Assembly (NCBI RefSeq): GCF_001646945.1
Contig: NZ_LUTV01000007.1
Coordinates: 300,355-343,450 of the forward strand
Direction of reading: 5' to 3'
Source of the DNA: Endozoicomonas ascidiicola
Lineage (GTDB): Bacteria > Pseudomonadota > Gammaproteobacteria > Pseudomonadales > Endozoicomonadaceae
DNA length: 43,096 nt
Made by a program: the position numbers and the translations under genes
The notes under the pieces: generated by a model
Told to the model about the DNA's origin: nothing
The model's input: the letters and a program-made list of their open reading frames with translations, nothing else
Database searches by the model: none
Part shown: positions 18,501-33,500 of the stretch, piece after piece
How the letters are laid out: every line of letters begins with the position of its first letter
Position numbering within the stretch: position 1 is the stretch's first letter

Positions 18501-21500
18501 TCTGACCTGGCAGGATGCGGACGACACCACCAGTGATGGTGATGCCAGTATTACTCTTGCACATATTGAAAGCGCTCGATTGACTGCCAATACGGGTGCT
18601 ACGTTACTGGATGCCAGTGCTGCCAGCATTGATCTGGTACTTGATGCCGGCACCACAGCGGCAGCGTTAAAGGCAGGTTCTGGCAATAATGAACTGCGCC
18701 TTGATGTGAATGGGCGCAGTGAAAAAGTATCGGTCACACTGGTTGATGGTGCTCAGAGTAATGATGTCGTCTTTTACGGAGGCAGCGAAGATTTTGCCAT
18801 CAGTACCTTTGACTGGGCAGATATTACCGGCGACAACTACACAGCCGTTAATGAAAGCAGTGATGATTTAACCATTAATGGTTCTGTTCAATGGACGGGT
18901 GGCGATCTCGAATTCCGGGCATTGAACGGTAAGATAACCGTCAATGGCAGTATTATAACGGATAATGCGACTGGCAAGGCGGGGGATGTAACCCTGTCAG
19001 CTCGCATTATTGCAGTGAATAACGACATAACTGCCATTGGCAGTGATCTGTCGGATAGTGGCGATATTACCCTCCAGGCCATCGATGGTCGTAATCTTGT
19101 CTACGGCAGTCTTCAGCAGGGCGCAGCTTCTGCTCTCGCTGTTCTGCCGGTTTATTACAACGTTGATCTGCAAACGGCGACGGTCACTATTGGTGATGTC
19201 ACCATTGATGGTAAAGACATCAACATTATTGCCCGCGCCGAGTCCAATCCTGAAAAGGATATGAATAATGATGGTGGCATCTTTGATTTGGGTATCGATT
19301 TTCTCAGCGATATGCAGAGTGATATCGAAAACCTGAAGTTGATTGCCGGCGTCAGTCGTTCCGATGTCACCAGCAAAGTCACGGTTTCAAGCGGAGCTGT
19401 GCTTAAAGGCGACAACATCACCATTGAAGCAAACTCTATTGCCAGGGTGACCGCTTCACCAATTTCCATTGGATTGGCCGTAGCGGTAGGTGTTCTGGAC
19501 TCTGAATCCACCGTCAATATAAATGGCACCCTGATTGCCAGTGGCGATATTACCATTGGCAGTCGTGCAGATAATTTCCTTAATGTGGATGCCAGCCCAC
19601 TGTTCGGTGTTAAAGGCTTTTCGGGCAGCGCAGCGGTGGGTATTTTAAATTCCGATTCCTCTGTCACAGTAAACGGCGCCAGCAATATAGTGGCTGGTGG
19701 AAACCTGAACATCAAAGCGGCAACGGTGGATTACAGCCATGTGACGGCCACCAGTGAATCCGGAAATGCGGGTAAAGTCGCGGCCAGTGTGGCGGTGCAG
19801 ATCGAGTCGGGCAATACCAATGCAACGCTGGCTGGTGATGTGCTGGTGAAAGGCGATGTCATTGTTGATGCGGTTCAGGAGCAGGCAAGGGTTGGCGGCA
19901 AATGGGGAACCATTGCTGAAGCCACGGTTGACCGTGTACCCAGTATCATCGATAAATACGAAGATGCAGCAAAGCAGAAAGTCGCCTTCAACAAAAAAGT
20001 GCCTCTCGGCAAATGGTTACAGAAAAAGGTTAAACCCACTGACCGCCTCAAACCAACCAAAGCGACAGTGGGTATTGCGCTGGTTTATGCAGAAGACAGT
20101 AATCAGGTAAATGCCTACCTGGGTGATCAGAGTCTGGTCAGCAATATTCAGATTGGTGGCAGTCTTGATGTGCTGGCCAGTGCAGAGAGTCGTCTATTAA
20201 CGGCGACATCATCGACTTCAAGCAGTCCATCCCAACTCAGTCAGGTAGAAGGCGTCGCAGGCACCGATACCAGCAGCGGTGAATTTAAACAGGTGCCGTT
20301 TGGTGCAGCAGTTTCCGTCACCATTGCTTCACTGGATAACAATGCTCAGGCTCATATTCAGGGGGATACCCAACTGGATGTTCTGGGTGCAATGAATGTT
20401 GATGCATCGGCTAAGAACCTGACGGGCATTATCGCGCCGGACACCACCTTCAAATATGTCAAACCAACGCTGGTGGGTAAGGATGAAATCCTGAGTGATT
20501 ATGCCCTGAAAGAAGGGGATTTAATTCAATTCGATCACTCCAATTACCAGTGGGCGGATAATGATAAAAAGCCCGAGATCAGTCAGTTCTTTGAGGCAGT
20601 GTATAAATTCAAAGGGGATGATCAAAGCGACGTTAACCTGGCCTCTGAAGATTTTAATGATTTCACCCGTTGGGAATTACTGGGTAATCAGTATTCAAGT
20701 TTCCCTTATCAACTGTTCGGTGGCGATACTGACCTTTACTTCGTGGATAACGACATCAAGTCCGAAGCTGCGGGAGCCAAGGTTTCTCTGGCGCTTAATT
20801 TCTCACTGCTGGATTCCAAACAAACAGCGGATGCTCGAATAAAAGGCAGTGTTCAGCTAAATCAAAGAAGTGCTCTGGAAAATAACTTTGATTCGACCGG
20901 TGAAACACTGGCTTACAGCGCCGCTGAGAATCTGCAATCGGCTTCCTGGGTGGGCGCTGAGCGAAACCTGACCGTTAACTCGCAAACCATTAACCAGTCC
21001 GTCGATTATGTCGGTAACAAAACATCGACGGATACCTCCATTGGTTTTCTGAAAAAGCTTTATGCCCTTGCCGGTGCATCTGAAAGTGGTAACGGTGTGG
21101 GTGCCAGTGTCTTTTTAAACAACGTCACGACGAAAAGTCAGGCGGTGATAGAAGACGGTGCCATTATTTATGCCGATAAGGTTTCCGTGACCGCCGATGC
21201 CGATGTATTTGCTGTCGGTGCCGGTTATGCAGGCGGTTCAGGAACCGCAAGCCTGGGTATTGCCGGGCTTTATATGCAGAACGTGATCAGCAGTACGGCG
21301 ATTGCCCAGATTCAATCCGGAGTCACGCTGGTGGCTGGTGCGGATGATGCCAGCTCAGAACGGCTGAAAGTAGTGGCAGATAACAGAGTCGATTTGATTG
21401 TCGCTGCCGGTGCAATGGGCAGCGCCGGAGCAGTGGGCATTGGTGCATCCGCAGCCATCAGTGATATTACCAAAGTCACCAAAGCGCTGGTGGGTACTGA

Positions 21501-24500
21501 GGGGAATTCATTAAGTCGTGATGGCACCATTACGGTGAACGGTGATGCGCGGGTTGAGGCGGACAGCAGTGGTTTGGTCATCGGAACGGCGGTCAGTGCT
21601 TCTTGGGCAACAGGTAAAGTTAAGCCTTCTGGCGGTGAGCCGCCGAAGCAGGAAAATAGCGCCTATGGTATCAGTGCTGCCGGTGCATTTATCTTCAATA
21701 CTGTTGATCACACGACAGCGGCAGAAGTGCAGAACCTTCAAAGTTTTAATGCCGACAAACTGACCCTTAAAGCGGTAGAAAGCAGCGGTGTATTCGCTTT
21801 TCCAATCACTTATGCCAGTGCAACCGCTACAAAATTCGCTTTGGCCGCAGCGGGTATTGGCTTGCAAAATGATGCGACCTTTATTGTCCGTTCAGGCGCC
21901 CACAATGTTGGATCGATGTCGCTGGATACGCTGGATGTTCTGGCGAAAAACGACAGTATTGTCGTAACAACCTCGCTTTCAGCAGCGCTGGCCGGTATTG
22001 CCAATAGTTCGGTGGGAGCCAGTAGTAGTATTGCCCTGTCTGGTAATGTATCAATCAATAATGTCACTGCGGATATCGATGCCTATTTAAGCGACATTGA
22101 TAGCCTGACGGTGAAAGGCAAAGACAGTGACGGTTTTGGCGCTAAGATTGAAGCGCGGGATGAGTCAGAAATTTATGCGATTGCTCTCGGTGTCGCCTAC
22201 GCAGGTAATGGCGCTGTTGGTGTCACTGTCGCTGAAAATACTATTAATAGCGATATCGATGCCCTGATCAGTAATACCGATCTGACCTCGGAAACCGGAA
22301 AAATCCGTCATCAGGCGATCAGCGAGGCTGATATTGTTTCAGTGGCCTTGGGTGCGGCAGTGACAAAAGAAACGAGTCCTGATTTTGATACCAAGGTTGG
22401 TATTTCGGTGGGGGCGGCTATCAGCAGCAATCTGGTACGCATGAATACCCGTGCCCGAGTGACTGAAGGTAGCGCCATCACATTACCCGGCAAACATCTG
22501 GACGACGCCCGTCTTGATATCAAGGCTCAGAATAATACGGATATTATTGGTGTGGTGGTTGCCGCCTCCGTTGGCTTACAAAGCGGCGCAACCACCACGG
22601 TGAATTTAAGTGGCGCCGGTGCCAGTGTTAATAATGAAGTTTACGGGGATACCGAAGCCCTGATTGATGGTTCAACGATTCAGCAAACGTCATCGGTCCT
22701 GGATGCATCCACTGCGGATACTGGCGTTTATCTGGATGCCGATGCCAACGGCTTTATTTCTGCGACTGTGGTTTCAGCGAGTCTTGCCTATGCAGGCTCA
22801 ACTACAGGAACCGGGGTTTCCGGCAGTATTGGTGTTAGCTTGGCAGAGAATACCATCGGTGGTGATCCGGAAAATAATAACAAAGCCAATTCCATCCGGG
22901 CGCTTATCAATAACTCCAATGTAAACGTCTCCGGAACCGTAAGTACTGATGCAGAAAGCACGCAGAAGATTTCTTCGGTCATCACTGCTGCTTCCGTGGC
23001 GCTTGCAAAATCCGATTCTGGCTCTGCGGGAGGCCTGAGCGGTGTTGGTGCATCAGCAACGAACAGCATGACGGTGGATATTGAATCCGGTGTGACGGCC
23101 AGCAGTGATGGATATCCTTTACTGGCAGATAAGTTAACGATTCGGGCAAAGGACGATTCGGATATCCTCAGCACCGTTGTGGGTGCAACGGTCGCAGGCG
23201 CATACTCTGGCAGCAATGCAGTAGGATTGAGCATTGGTGTATCACTGGCTGAAAGTAAGGTAGATACCAATACCATAGCGATTCTCGATGGGGTTGATGT
23301 AGGCTCTGATGCACATAAAGTCGGGGCTGTGTCACTTAATGCCACATCCAATTCAGAAATTACTGCGGCTTCCGTAACGGCTTCTATCGCAGCCAGTCTT
23401 TCCACGCCATCTGGGTCCGCAGTTGGATTGAGTGGTGGTGGTGCCTCTTCTGAAAATACAATTTATGGCAGCACGTCGGCTGTTGTCCGTAACAGTGATT
23501 TGACCAGCAATGGTGATATTTCAGTGACGGCCAGCAATACATCCACTATTGATGCAACGGTCATAGCCGCTTCCGTGGCTGCAGCCAAAGATACCAGTAG
23601 TGGCAGTGTCGGAGTTTCTATTGGAGCGGCTGTCACCAGCAACCAAATCGGTGCTGAAAATGATCGTCTGGGTGTTCTTGCCTATCTGGAAAACAGTCAG
23701 GTAGATACCAGCGGTAACCTGACAGTATCTGCAACCGGTGATATGACCATCAATGCTGATGCGGGTGCAGGCTCCGCTGCAGTTGCAGGGAGTACAGGTG
23801 GTTCAGCACTAACAGCCAGCGGTGCCGGAGCAGAGGCAAAGAACAGTGCCTACGCCGATGTGCTTGCATATGTGGATAATACGACAGCAGTCGACGCTAA
23901 CTCGATTCTGGTTGATGATCTCAGCATTACTGCAAAAGACGACAGTGATATCACCAGTACGGCAGTAGGCGCTTCTCTGGGTATCAGCTATGCACCTTCA
24001 GGTACTTCTGGTGCCATCAGTATTGGGGTTTCTCTGGCTGAAAATACAATCGATGTTAATACAGCTGCCAGGTTGATGGGCGTCAGTGGTGGTTCAGCCG
24101 ATCGTAAACTGGGCAATATCAGCCTTACTGGCGATTCAACCGGTACTATTCAGTCCAAATCCGTTGCAGCATCTCTTGCCGGTTCATATGGCCAGTCCGG
24201 ATCACTTTCCCTCAGTGGTGCCGGCGCTTCTTCTGGAAACACCATTACCGGCATGACAGAAGCTGTAATTCGTAGCAGTGATCTTACCAGTGATGGCAAT
24301 CTTTTTGTCACGGCCTCCAATACCTCGGATATTGATGCACTGGTGGTTGCAGCCACGCTTGCCGGTTCGGCAGGCACCGGCGGTAGCAGTGGTGCCGTAT
24401 CCATTGGTGCAGCCCTGACCAGCAACACTATTGGTAGTGATAAAAATAACCGCTATGGTGTGCTGGCTTATCTTAAAGACACCAGTGTTCAAGCAGAAGG

Positions 24501-27500
24501 CAATATGACCCTTTCGGCTACTGGTAACATGACCATTGACGCCGATTCCGGTGCTGGCTCAGCAGCAGTGACAGGAAGTAGTCAGTCTGCCCTAGCCGGT
24601 AGTGGTTCCGGAGCCAGTGCGGAAAATACTATTTATGGTCAGGTAGAGTCGTATATCGATAACACACCGGCTGATTCGGCATCAGCCAGCAGTGATTGGG
24701 TTCTGGTTGATGACTTGAGCTTGACCGCAAGTAATACCTCAAATATTACCAGCACTGCGGTGGGTGCATCGCTTGCAGGAAGTTATGCCGCAGGCTCAGT
24801 GGGCGGAAGCCTGACCGTTGGTGTTTCTCTGGCAGAAAGTCTGGTGGATATTGAGACAGCAGCCAGGCTTGATCATGTCAATGGCGGAAAAGCGGATCAG
24901 TTAAACGGCAGTGTATCTTTGTCTGCCTCATCGGATAACACCATCAAGACACATTCCGTCGCGGCATCTCTGGCCGCAGCGTTCAGCTCGTCAGGTTCTA
25001 TTGCGCTCAGCGGTGGTGGTGCTTATTCAGGCAATACCATTGGTGGATCAACAGAAGCACTGGTTGAAAACAGTGATCTGTTCAGTAATGGTGATGTATC
25101 CATCAACTCAGCCAATACTTCTGATATTGACTCAACAACAGTCGCCGTTTCAGCCGCCATAGCGGCAGATTCTGGTAGTGGCAGTGCAGGCATTTCCATC
25201 GGTGCAGCCATTACCGAAAACATTATTGGTACGAGTGATGACCGTCAAGGCGTCAAAGCTCTCGTGGATAACAGTGCTCTTAGTATTGATGGCGATCTGA
25301 CAGTTGGTGCTACCAATAACATGAATATTAATGCTGATGCTGGTGCAGGCTCGGCAGCAGTGGTTGCCTCTGGCGGCTCGGGACTAGCGGGCAGTGGTTC
25401 CGGCGTTGGGGCAACCAACATAATTTATGGTGAGACACTGGCCTGGATTGATAGCAGCAGAGATATCACTGCTGGCGAAATTGCTGTCGATGCGATTAAC
25501 AATGCTTCTATCACTTCTGTGGCAGGTTCCGCCAGTGTGGCCTTTGGTCTGGCAAGTGATGCCAGCTTATCTGTTACTGTGGCTGCCGCTGTTGCAGAAA
25601 ATACCGTTAATTCCATAGTGGGTGCAAAAGCCGCTGGCGTTCATAATAACCGGCCCAGAATACTGGCCGAGTCCCTCGCTGTGAATGCGACAGATGCCTC
25701 CATTATTGATGCCCGTGTGGTTGGTGCTTCTGTTGGTGCTGCCATTGGAAAGGATGCAGGCGTTAGCCTGGCGGTAGGAGCTGCTCAAGCTATTAATACT
25801 GTGACCAATCAGGTCTATGCCAATATTGATGATCTTGCAATTGAAGCCAGAAATGGTGGTGTGACGGTTGCTGCTCTGGAAAGTACAACTGTTGATTTAA
25901 AGGCCGAAGCTGCTTCTGTAGCGATTGGTGCAGGAAAAGTGGGTGCTGCATTTGCTGTTGCGGGTGTGAAAGGCACCAATACTATAAACAACAGCAGTCA
26001 GGCATTTATCACGGATTCTGAAATTACGCTGGTACCCCGTGCTGATTATGCAGGTGGCAGCCTGATTGAAGAGCTACTGAACAATGATCTGGTGGAGTTT
26101 GCCGATGGCGTTTATCGCTATATTGGCACTGACTTGGATTTGTCTCCGGACTTTGAGTCAGACGGTTACCAGTACGATGAAAATGGTAGCCGTGTTGCGG
26201 GCCCATTTACCACTGTTGCTGCCGGTGAACAGTTCTACTTTGTTGATGGTACCTATCGTAATAATGGTGCAACAGAGCTCTCTCTGGAGAAAGCCATTGC
26301 GGTAGCCGCTGCACTGCGTGCTGAAGCTCTGGCTGCTGAGGCAAGTAACTACGAGAGCCTTGCCAACACTGCTCAAACCGCTGCGGATAATGCTCAGGCA
26401 CTCGCAGATGCAGCCCAGACAGAGGCTGATCGTCTGGCAGCCCTGGCGGATACCGCGGTGGAAACCTCATTAAATGCCAACACATCCAATGCGGTCGCCA
26501 AAGCGGAAGCGGCGGAACAGGCCGTTGCCGCCTGGCAGGCTGAGTTGGCAAATGTCGCAGGGCTTCAGGAAACTGCTGATCAATTGCAGGAAGAAGCGGA
26601 TGTTTGGAATGCCATTTATGCAGCGGCCAAATCCGGTGCGGATGATGCTCAGGCACTGGCAGATAGTACAGCTGCTGAAGCAGGTCTGGATGCTGCGGGA
26701 GTGTCCGCACTCAAGGCGGACTGGGCACTGTTAGATCTTGAAGAAGTGAAGAGTTCAATGCCTTCGGGTGACTGGGAACTGGTTTACGCAACGGCTGATT
26801 ACGGTGACCAGGACATTTCCGTGACCGCAGTGAATAACGCTGCAATTACCTCGGTAGTTGGCGCTTCCAGTGCTTCTCTGGGAGCAGGCAAAGTGGGCGC
26901 TGCTGCCGCTATCGGTGTAACGCTTTCTGAAAATACCATTGGGTCAAATCATCAGACTTCTGCCTACATAGAAGACTCTAGACTTACGTCATTAAACAAC
27001 ATTGTTGTTGATGCTCAGTCACTGTCGACGATCGACAGTACCGTATATGGTGCCAGTGTGGCTGTCGCGGCTGGAAAAGGTGCTTTAAGTGCAGCAGCAG
27101 TTGGTATTGATCTGAATAATACCATCGGAGGCAGTACCTCTGCCTACGTGAACAACTCAGCCATGGTGGCTGGTAATGATATTTCCATCACTGCGGATGC
27201 TGACGGCCAGGTGATCAAGGCCGATGCGGTGGCAGTTGCTGTATCGGCAGCGATTGGTCTGGGTGGTTCTGTCTCCATCTCAGCTACCGATATCGATAAC
27301 ACCATAGAAATGACCGTGAATGCCTGGCTGAATGTAAACGACAGTCAATCCATTGCCAATCAGGATTATCGGGTATTTGCTGGCAATGATATTGATGTCA
27401 CCAGTCATGTCAATGCCTTGATGAAAAACGTCGATGCGACAGCGGTTACCTTCAGTGCCGGTCTGGTGGGCGCCAGTGGCGGTGGTGTTGATATTACCAA

Positions 27501-30500
27501 CCTGGTGAATAATCAGGTGAATGCCACCATCAGCGGCAGTGATAGCAGTAGTGCCGTGATTGGTTCGGCGGGAGATATCCATCTTAAAGCCAGTGAAACC
27601 ACGGATTTAAGCATTGAAGTGACGAACGTTGCGCTTAGCGCCAGTATTGGTGGCGCCCTTGGCGTTGCGCTGGTTCGCAACGATGTCCGCAGTTCCATTA
27701 CCAGTCGGGTAAAAGACACTGAACTGGCATCTCAGAATATCTATATAGATGCCTTGGCGAATAATACCATCGGGCAAACCCAGGCGTTTGGTTTTGCTGC
27801 TGCGCTTGCGGCGGCCAGTGCCAACCGGGCAGATGTGGATATCACGACCACCGTTTCAGCGGTGACGGAATCCGCAACACTGATGGCAGTTGATGAATTA
27901 GTAATTAATGCGAACGCAACCAATTACGCCCGGGCAGATGCCAGCGGTGGGGCAGTGGGTGCGGTGGCCGCCGGAGCTATGATTGCGGATATCGAACAGG
28001 GTGCTGATGGCGCAGAAGATGTGTTGGTGGAAGTTGGTGATGGCTCTCGGTTGGGCGCAGCCTATATCGCCATTAAGGCTTCCGGCAATGATGATTTACT
28101 GCCGGAAACCATTGCCGCTTCCGGTGGTTATGTTGCCGGTGCGGGTGCTGAAAGTAATGTCACCAGTTATCAGGCAGTGGTCGCCAATATTGGCAAGGGT
28201 GTTGTGATCGAAGCCGATCAATTTGATCTGAGCAGTACCCTTGATCAAACCGTGGATGCCAGTGCAGATGCTTATTCCGTCGGCGTGGCCTCGGGTACCG
28301 GTGCTGGCTTGAACATCAATATCAAGAGTTATGCTGACGTTAATGTGGGTGCCAGTACTGCGGCATCATCTTCTGGTAATGGGTCATCCATTACGGCTCA
28401 CGATATCACGATCAATGCACTGAACCACTTTGATAAATCCCGGTTCAGCAATGGCAAATCACTTAGGACAGGTTCCGGTAATCTTGCCGGTGTGACCGCC
28501 ATGGTGAGCCAAACCATTCTCAATAACCATGCCCGGATTAACCTTTCCGACGATGTTGAACTGATCGCCGAAGGCAGTTACGACGACAAAGCAAACATTC
28601 GTATTGAAGCGCAGAATGATATCACTGCGATTGATAGCATTACTCTGGAAACCATCAGCGGTATTGGCAGTATCAATGCGGCCACCAGTAAGGTCGATGC
28701 CAATTCCGACGCCGAAGTGAATATTGATGGCGCCGTTATAGAAAACGTCACTGGCAAAGTATTTATGACTGCCAAGACCGACTCCGAGAACCGGGCCAGT
28801 TCGGATATTCTCGCGGTTTCTGGTCTGTCCAGTGCCGCAACCGGCGTTGCCATTGCCAATACCAATGCCCGTAACAATGTCAGTATTGCCAATGCGAATA
28901 TCAAGGCAGGAGACGTCTATCTCTACGCTGGCAAGAGCAGTCAGGGTGTTCTGAATATTCTTGAAAGTAGTGCCAATGTAGAGCTGACCGCGGTTTCATC
29001 CTCGGCCAATGTGGCGGTGCCTGTTCCGGAAGCGAAAATAACAGAAACCAATACCATCACGCTGGGTAACAATGCAGATATCAAGTCCATGACGGATATC
29101 ACCATTGAAGCCCGTGAAGGCATCGGTGGTAGCGAGCGGGCAAAAGAGTCCGGGTTGACACTGTCGATATCGGGTGTACCTTACGGGTTTGAGATTGATC
29201 GTAATGGCGACGTTACTTCGAACAATCAGTTCTCGGTTGCTGATTCAGCCCGGGCGACGGCTGGCGTTAATAATAAAACCTTCCTGCAGATTCGTCCGTT
29301 AGCTGAGATTAAGGATATTCTCAGTGACAGCAGCAAAGTAAATGCGCAGGGCGAAATTAATATTGATGCCCTGACCGAGGCCGACAAAAAGCTGCTGTTT
29401 GGCGTGGATAATGCGGAAGGTAACGTTGTCGTTCCTGAACTGCCAGAGGATGTCGTGTATGTGATGGAAGCGCTTGCCCTCAGCACCATCAACTTCCTGA
29501 TTACTCAGGATACGGTGATCGAGCATAATGGCAGTTATTACCGGTATACACCTCAGAACAGCATTGAAATCGATCTTAAAAACGAAAATTACAACAATAA
29601 AAACCGTTGGACGAAACTGAGTCTCAGCCTTGTGGAATCTAAGGGCTATCCGGTTTATGAAAGCGCTATAACGGCTTCTCTGGGCAGTGCTATGACGGGT
29701 GAGTTCTTTGTGGTGAAGCCTCAGGAACTGGATTCCCCAACACTGACGTTTACCAATTTAAGCACTGTGCTGTTTGAACAAAAGGCGCAGGTGGAAAGCT
29801 GGATTCGTGATCACAGCACCAATGCTGAGGCTATTGCCCGCTATCAGGTTCAGCTGGAAGAAATTAATAGAAAAATTGATGAGCTGGGGCTGTCTGATTA
29901 TGTGCATACAGTGGAAGCAGAGCAGATCATTAAGGCCCCGGATGGAAAGTACTATAAGAGCAAGATTAAGCAGGAAAGTATTCTAGAGCTGGCTGACTAT
30001 TCTGATACCACGTTGTGGGAACCAACTTCGTCTAATAGCGATACATGGGATTATACCGATACCGAAAATGCGACCAGTAAAGTCTACAATCAGGCGTTGG
30101 ATATCCTGATGGTGGATTTACCGGATGTCTATGCGGCACCCGGTTCCATTTATCTTCAGATCGATGGTAAAACCGCTGAATCACTGGCAGCTCAGAGCAA
30201 TATGGATAACCTCCATGCCCGGGAAGGTGCCACTATCCAAATCGTCAACACCACGCCTTTCGCCCTGCGGGTCAATGATGCCATTGTGCAGGATACCCAG
30301 CGGGTTGAAATGGTCGGCGGCTCCCTGAAAACCTATACGCCGGGCGCCGTTCAGATCAACTATAAGGATGTGAATTCCATTGCCATCCGTGGTGGAGCTC
30401 AATCCAATGATGACCAGAGCAGCAGCTCAAATTCACCGAATGAAATTATTATTTTCCAGGATACTGATCCCCAAAATATAAAGGACCAGTATGGCAACTT

Positions 30501-33500
30501 CACACTGCCAGAAATACCTCAGGGTATGTACATTCAGGGTAATGTGGTCAATGAAAATGGTGGTGCTTATATCAATAACCGGGAAGGGTCTATTGAAGTA
30601 TCCACCCAGATTCGTGCTGAGACCGTTAATATCTTTGCGGCGGGTGATTTCTCCCTGAACTCCGATGCCTGGTTCCATACCAATAAAGATCCACGGCAGT
30701 ATATCAACTACCAGTTGATGCGGAATTTTGTCTATAACAAAGCCGGTACAACCCAGTCCATTGCTACGGGTGCTAATGATACCTCCCTGATTTATACACT
30801 CTTCAAAGCTGGATACAGCGGGTTGGAAAGCAGTATTGCGGCAGATAACTCCCAGATTGTCTCCATGGGTAAAGTCACGCTGACTGCTCGATACCTGAAC
30901 GTCAACGGTCTGGTTCAGAGTGGCGTGAATACCGTGTACCTGACCGTGGATAAAAACTTCCGTGGTGGTGCCAATAATGTGGATCTAACCAATAAAAAAG
31001 GTCAGGCCATTTCCGGTATCAGTTTCGCGGACCCTGATAATCCTAACAGTGTAAAAGTGCCGGTGGACGGTTATTGGGATGCGGTTCGTCAGGCCATTAT
31101 TATCGACGATATTGTACCGGCGGGCGGTGAAGTGGTGATTTCCGGTCAGGTAATCAGTACTGGTAATGGGCGGATTGTTGCCGCCAGCGGTTATGCCTCT
31201 GTTGATATAAATAACAACAGCGGTTACGAGCTGGTGATGAACGATATTGATAATCGTCAGTACCGTGAAGGCAAAATCACCATTATTGATAGTAAGCAGC
31301 TGACCAAAGACGAATATCAGTTTAATGGCAATCAGGCGACGCACACTGAATATCAAGGAAAACCGATAGAAGCCAGTGCAGTTACTGGAGAAATTGCCCG
31401 AATTGATTACGATCAGATTGGCAATGTCAAAACCAGCAGCAATGCCAATGGGTTCTCCTACGAAGTTAACGAAGGTGCCCGTTATGTATGGACCGAAGGG
31501 CAGAGTAAAACCAAAACCACGGTTCGTAAGTACGAGAAAAAGAGCTTTAATCTGTTTGGTGGTAATACGGACTTTGATGATTGGCTGGCAAAAGACAACA
31601 GTTATAAATGGGAAACTATTGAATTTACCGACAAGTCACCATTACTGGAATCAGAGTCGGTGCTGTTACCAGCCGATGAGCATTATTCAGAGAGTGATTA
31701 TGAAGTCACTTATGAACAAACGGCAGGTGACAGCAGTGCCAATGACTATGATCGTGACACCTGGACGACTGGCGGCGGATGGTTACGTAAGAAAACCGTT
31801 CATACCAAAATTACCGTGGTTGAAGGGCTGAAAGATTACTACACCCACTCCCTGAAAGCGGATTACGACATTGCCATTAACTTCCTTGGTGGCAATAGTC
31901 AGCCGGATGTGAATATTACCAGTAAGGGTGATATTACCCTGGCCGGCAAAATCAAAATAGCGGATGAAGGTACATTAAATATTCTGTCTACCCATGGCTC
32001 TATTACCATGAGTGATGGTGTTTATGCCCTGACCAGTCAAGCGGATATCGCAGCAAGAGGCACGGTTCGTGTCATCCTTGAGGGTAATACCACGGACAAA
32101 GGCCATCGTGTTGTATCAGACACTGGCAGTGTTTATCTCGGTGTGGTGCAGGATGATAACCCCGGAGAAGGTAAGACCAGTTCTAACAAACTGTATATTG
32201 ATGAGATTTCTGCCCGCCATTCCGTCGAAATAAATGCCGGAGGCGGTATTTACCAAGCAAACGGCGGTGAAGCGGTTTCCATTTCTGCCAATGTGATTGA
32301 GTTGCTGGCACTGGGTGGTGATATTGGCCACCTGACCATTGATTCTTCAACCCGGAACGATGCCGGTTATATCATCGTTGAAGCACAAGGCAATGTTGCC
32401 CTGACCGAAAGCACTGGTGATTTGAATGTAAACCGGATTGTTGCTGCTCAGGTGACAGGTGATGGCAGTTCACCTTATGGAGTGCAGTTAACCACCATAA
32501 ACGGCGATATTCTGGATGCCAATGATGATGAGGTTCGTGCTTCCAGTCTTGATACGTCAGCTGCCCAGCAATTTTACGCCGAGTCTCAGGTGACCAACGA
32601 AGCGGATGCTGTCACCGAGCTTTACCATCAGTACTGGAATATTCTTCGTGACAATGGCGCCGTTGACTATCTGGCAGACGTGTCGGCATACGATCAATAC
32701 GATGCGCTATTTGAGCACTTATCGGGTGATGAATTGGCGGATGCTCAGAACCGCATTGCAGCACTGAATAACAGCCTGACGGATGTTTCTGAATATAATA
32801 TGTCTTTTGACCAGCTGGCTGTATGGCAGGCGGCGGAAGTCGATTCCAATTCTGGCAAAATCAGTGAACTTGAATCCCGTATTCAGGCGAAGGTCAATAT
32901 CAACCGACCCGTGTTTGAAAGCATTCTTTCCCCTGGCATTGTTGCCAAGCTTTATCCGGATACCCCGATCATGGGTGGTGGAAGTACGGGGTCTGCCGAA
33001 GCGGCCAATATTCAAACACTGGTCAGTGGTAGTGCAATTATTCTTAACGCTGCTGGTGGTCTTGGCCAAACAGACGACCGTGTCACCATTGATATGAGTG
33101 GCGGGGTCGTTGCTCTGGCGGATGATCAAAAAGAGATATTGTCTCAAGCAACGGGTAACGATGTGGTTGCTACTGACTATGTCTTCTACCGCTACACCGG
33201 AATAGCAGGTGATATCTCTCAGTTTGATATCGATTACAGTGATGGCAACTGGGTAGCGGTTCAAAGCCTTGATGCTGCCATTGATGGGCTATCCACTATC
33301 AATAATGGTGATTATGTTCGGGTCGATCAGGATGGGGTTCCGGTGCTCTATCAATACACAGGCAGTGTCGCCTCTATTGAGTTGTCACAGGAAAACTTTG
33401 AAGTAGCTGACTCACCATGGGAGCGAGTCAGTGCGACCAGTGTAGCTCCAGCCAGCGTTCTGAATTTAGCGTCTGGTGAGTTGGTTATGCAGCTCAGTTC

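Noticed and set aside
26207-26710. 167-codon minus-strand frame rich in Pro, Gln and His
   Set aside because: It is the mirror of the alanine-rich coiled coil (GCN codons reversed) and so a composition artefact.
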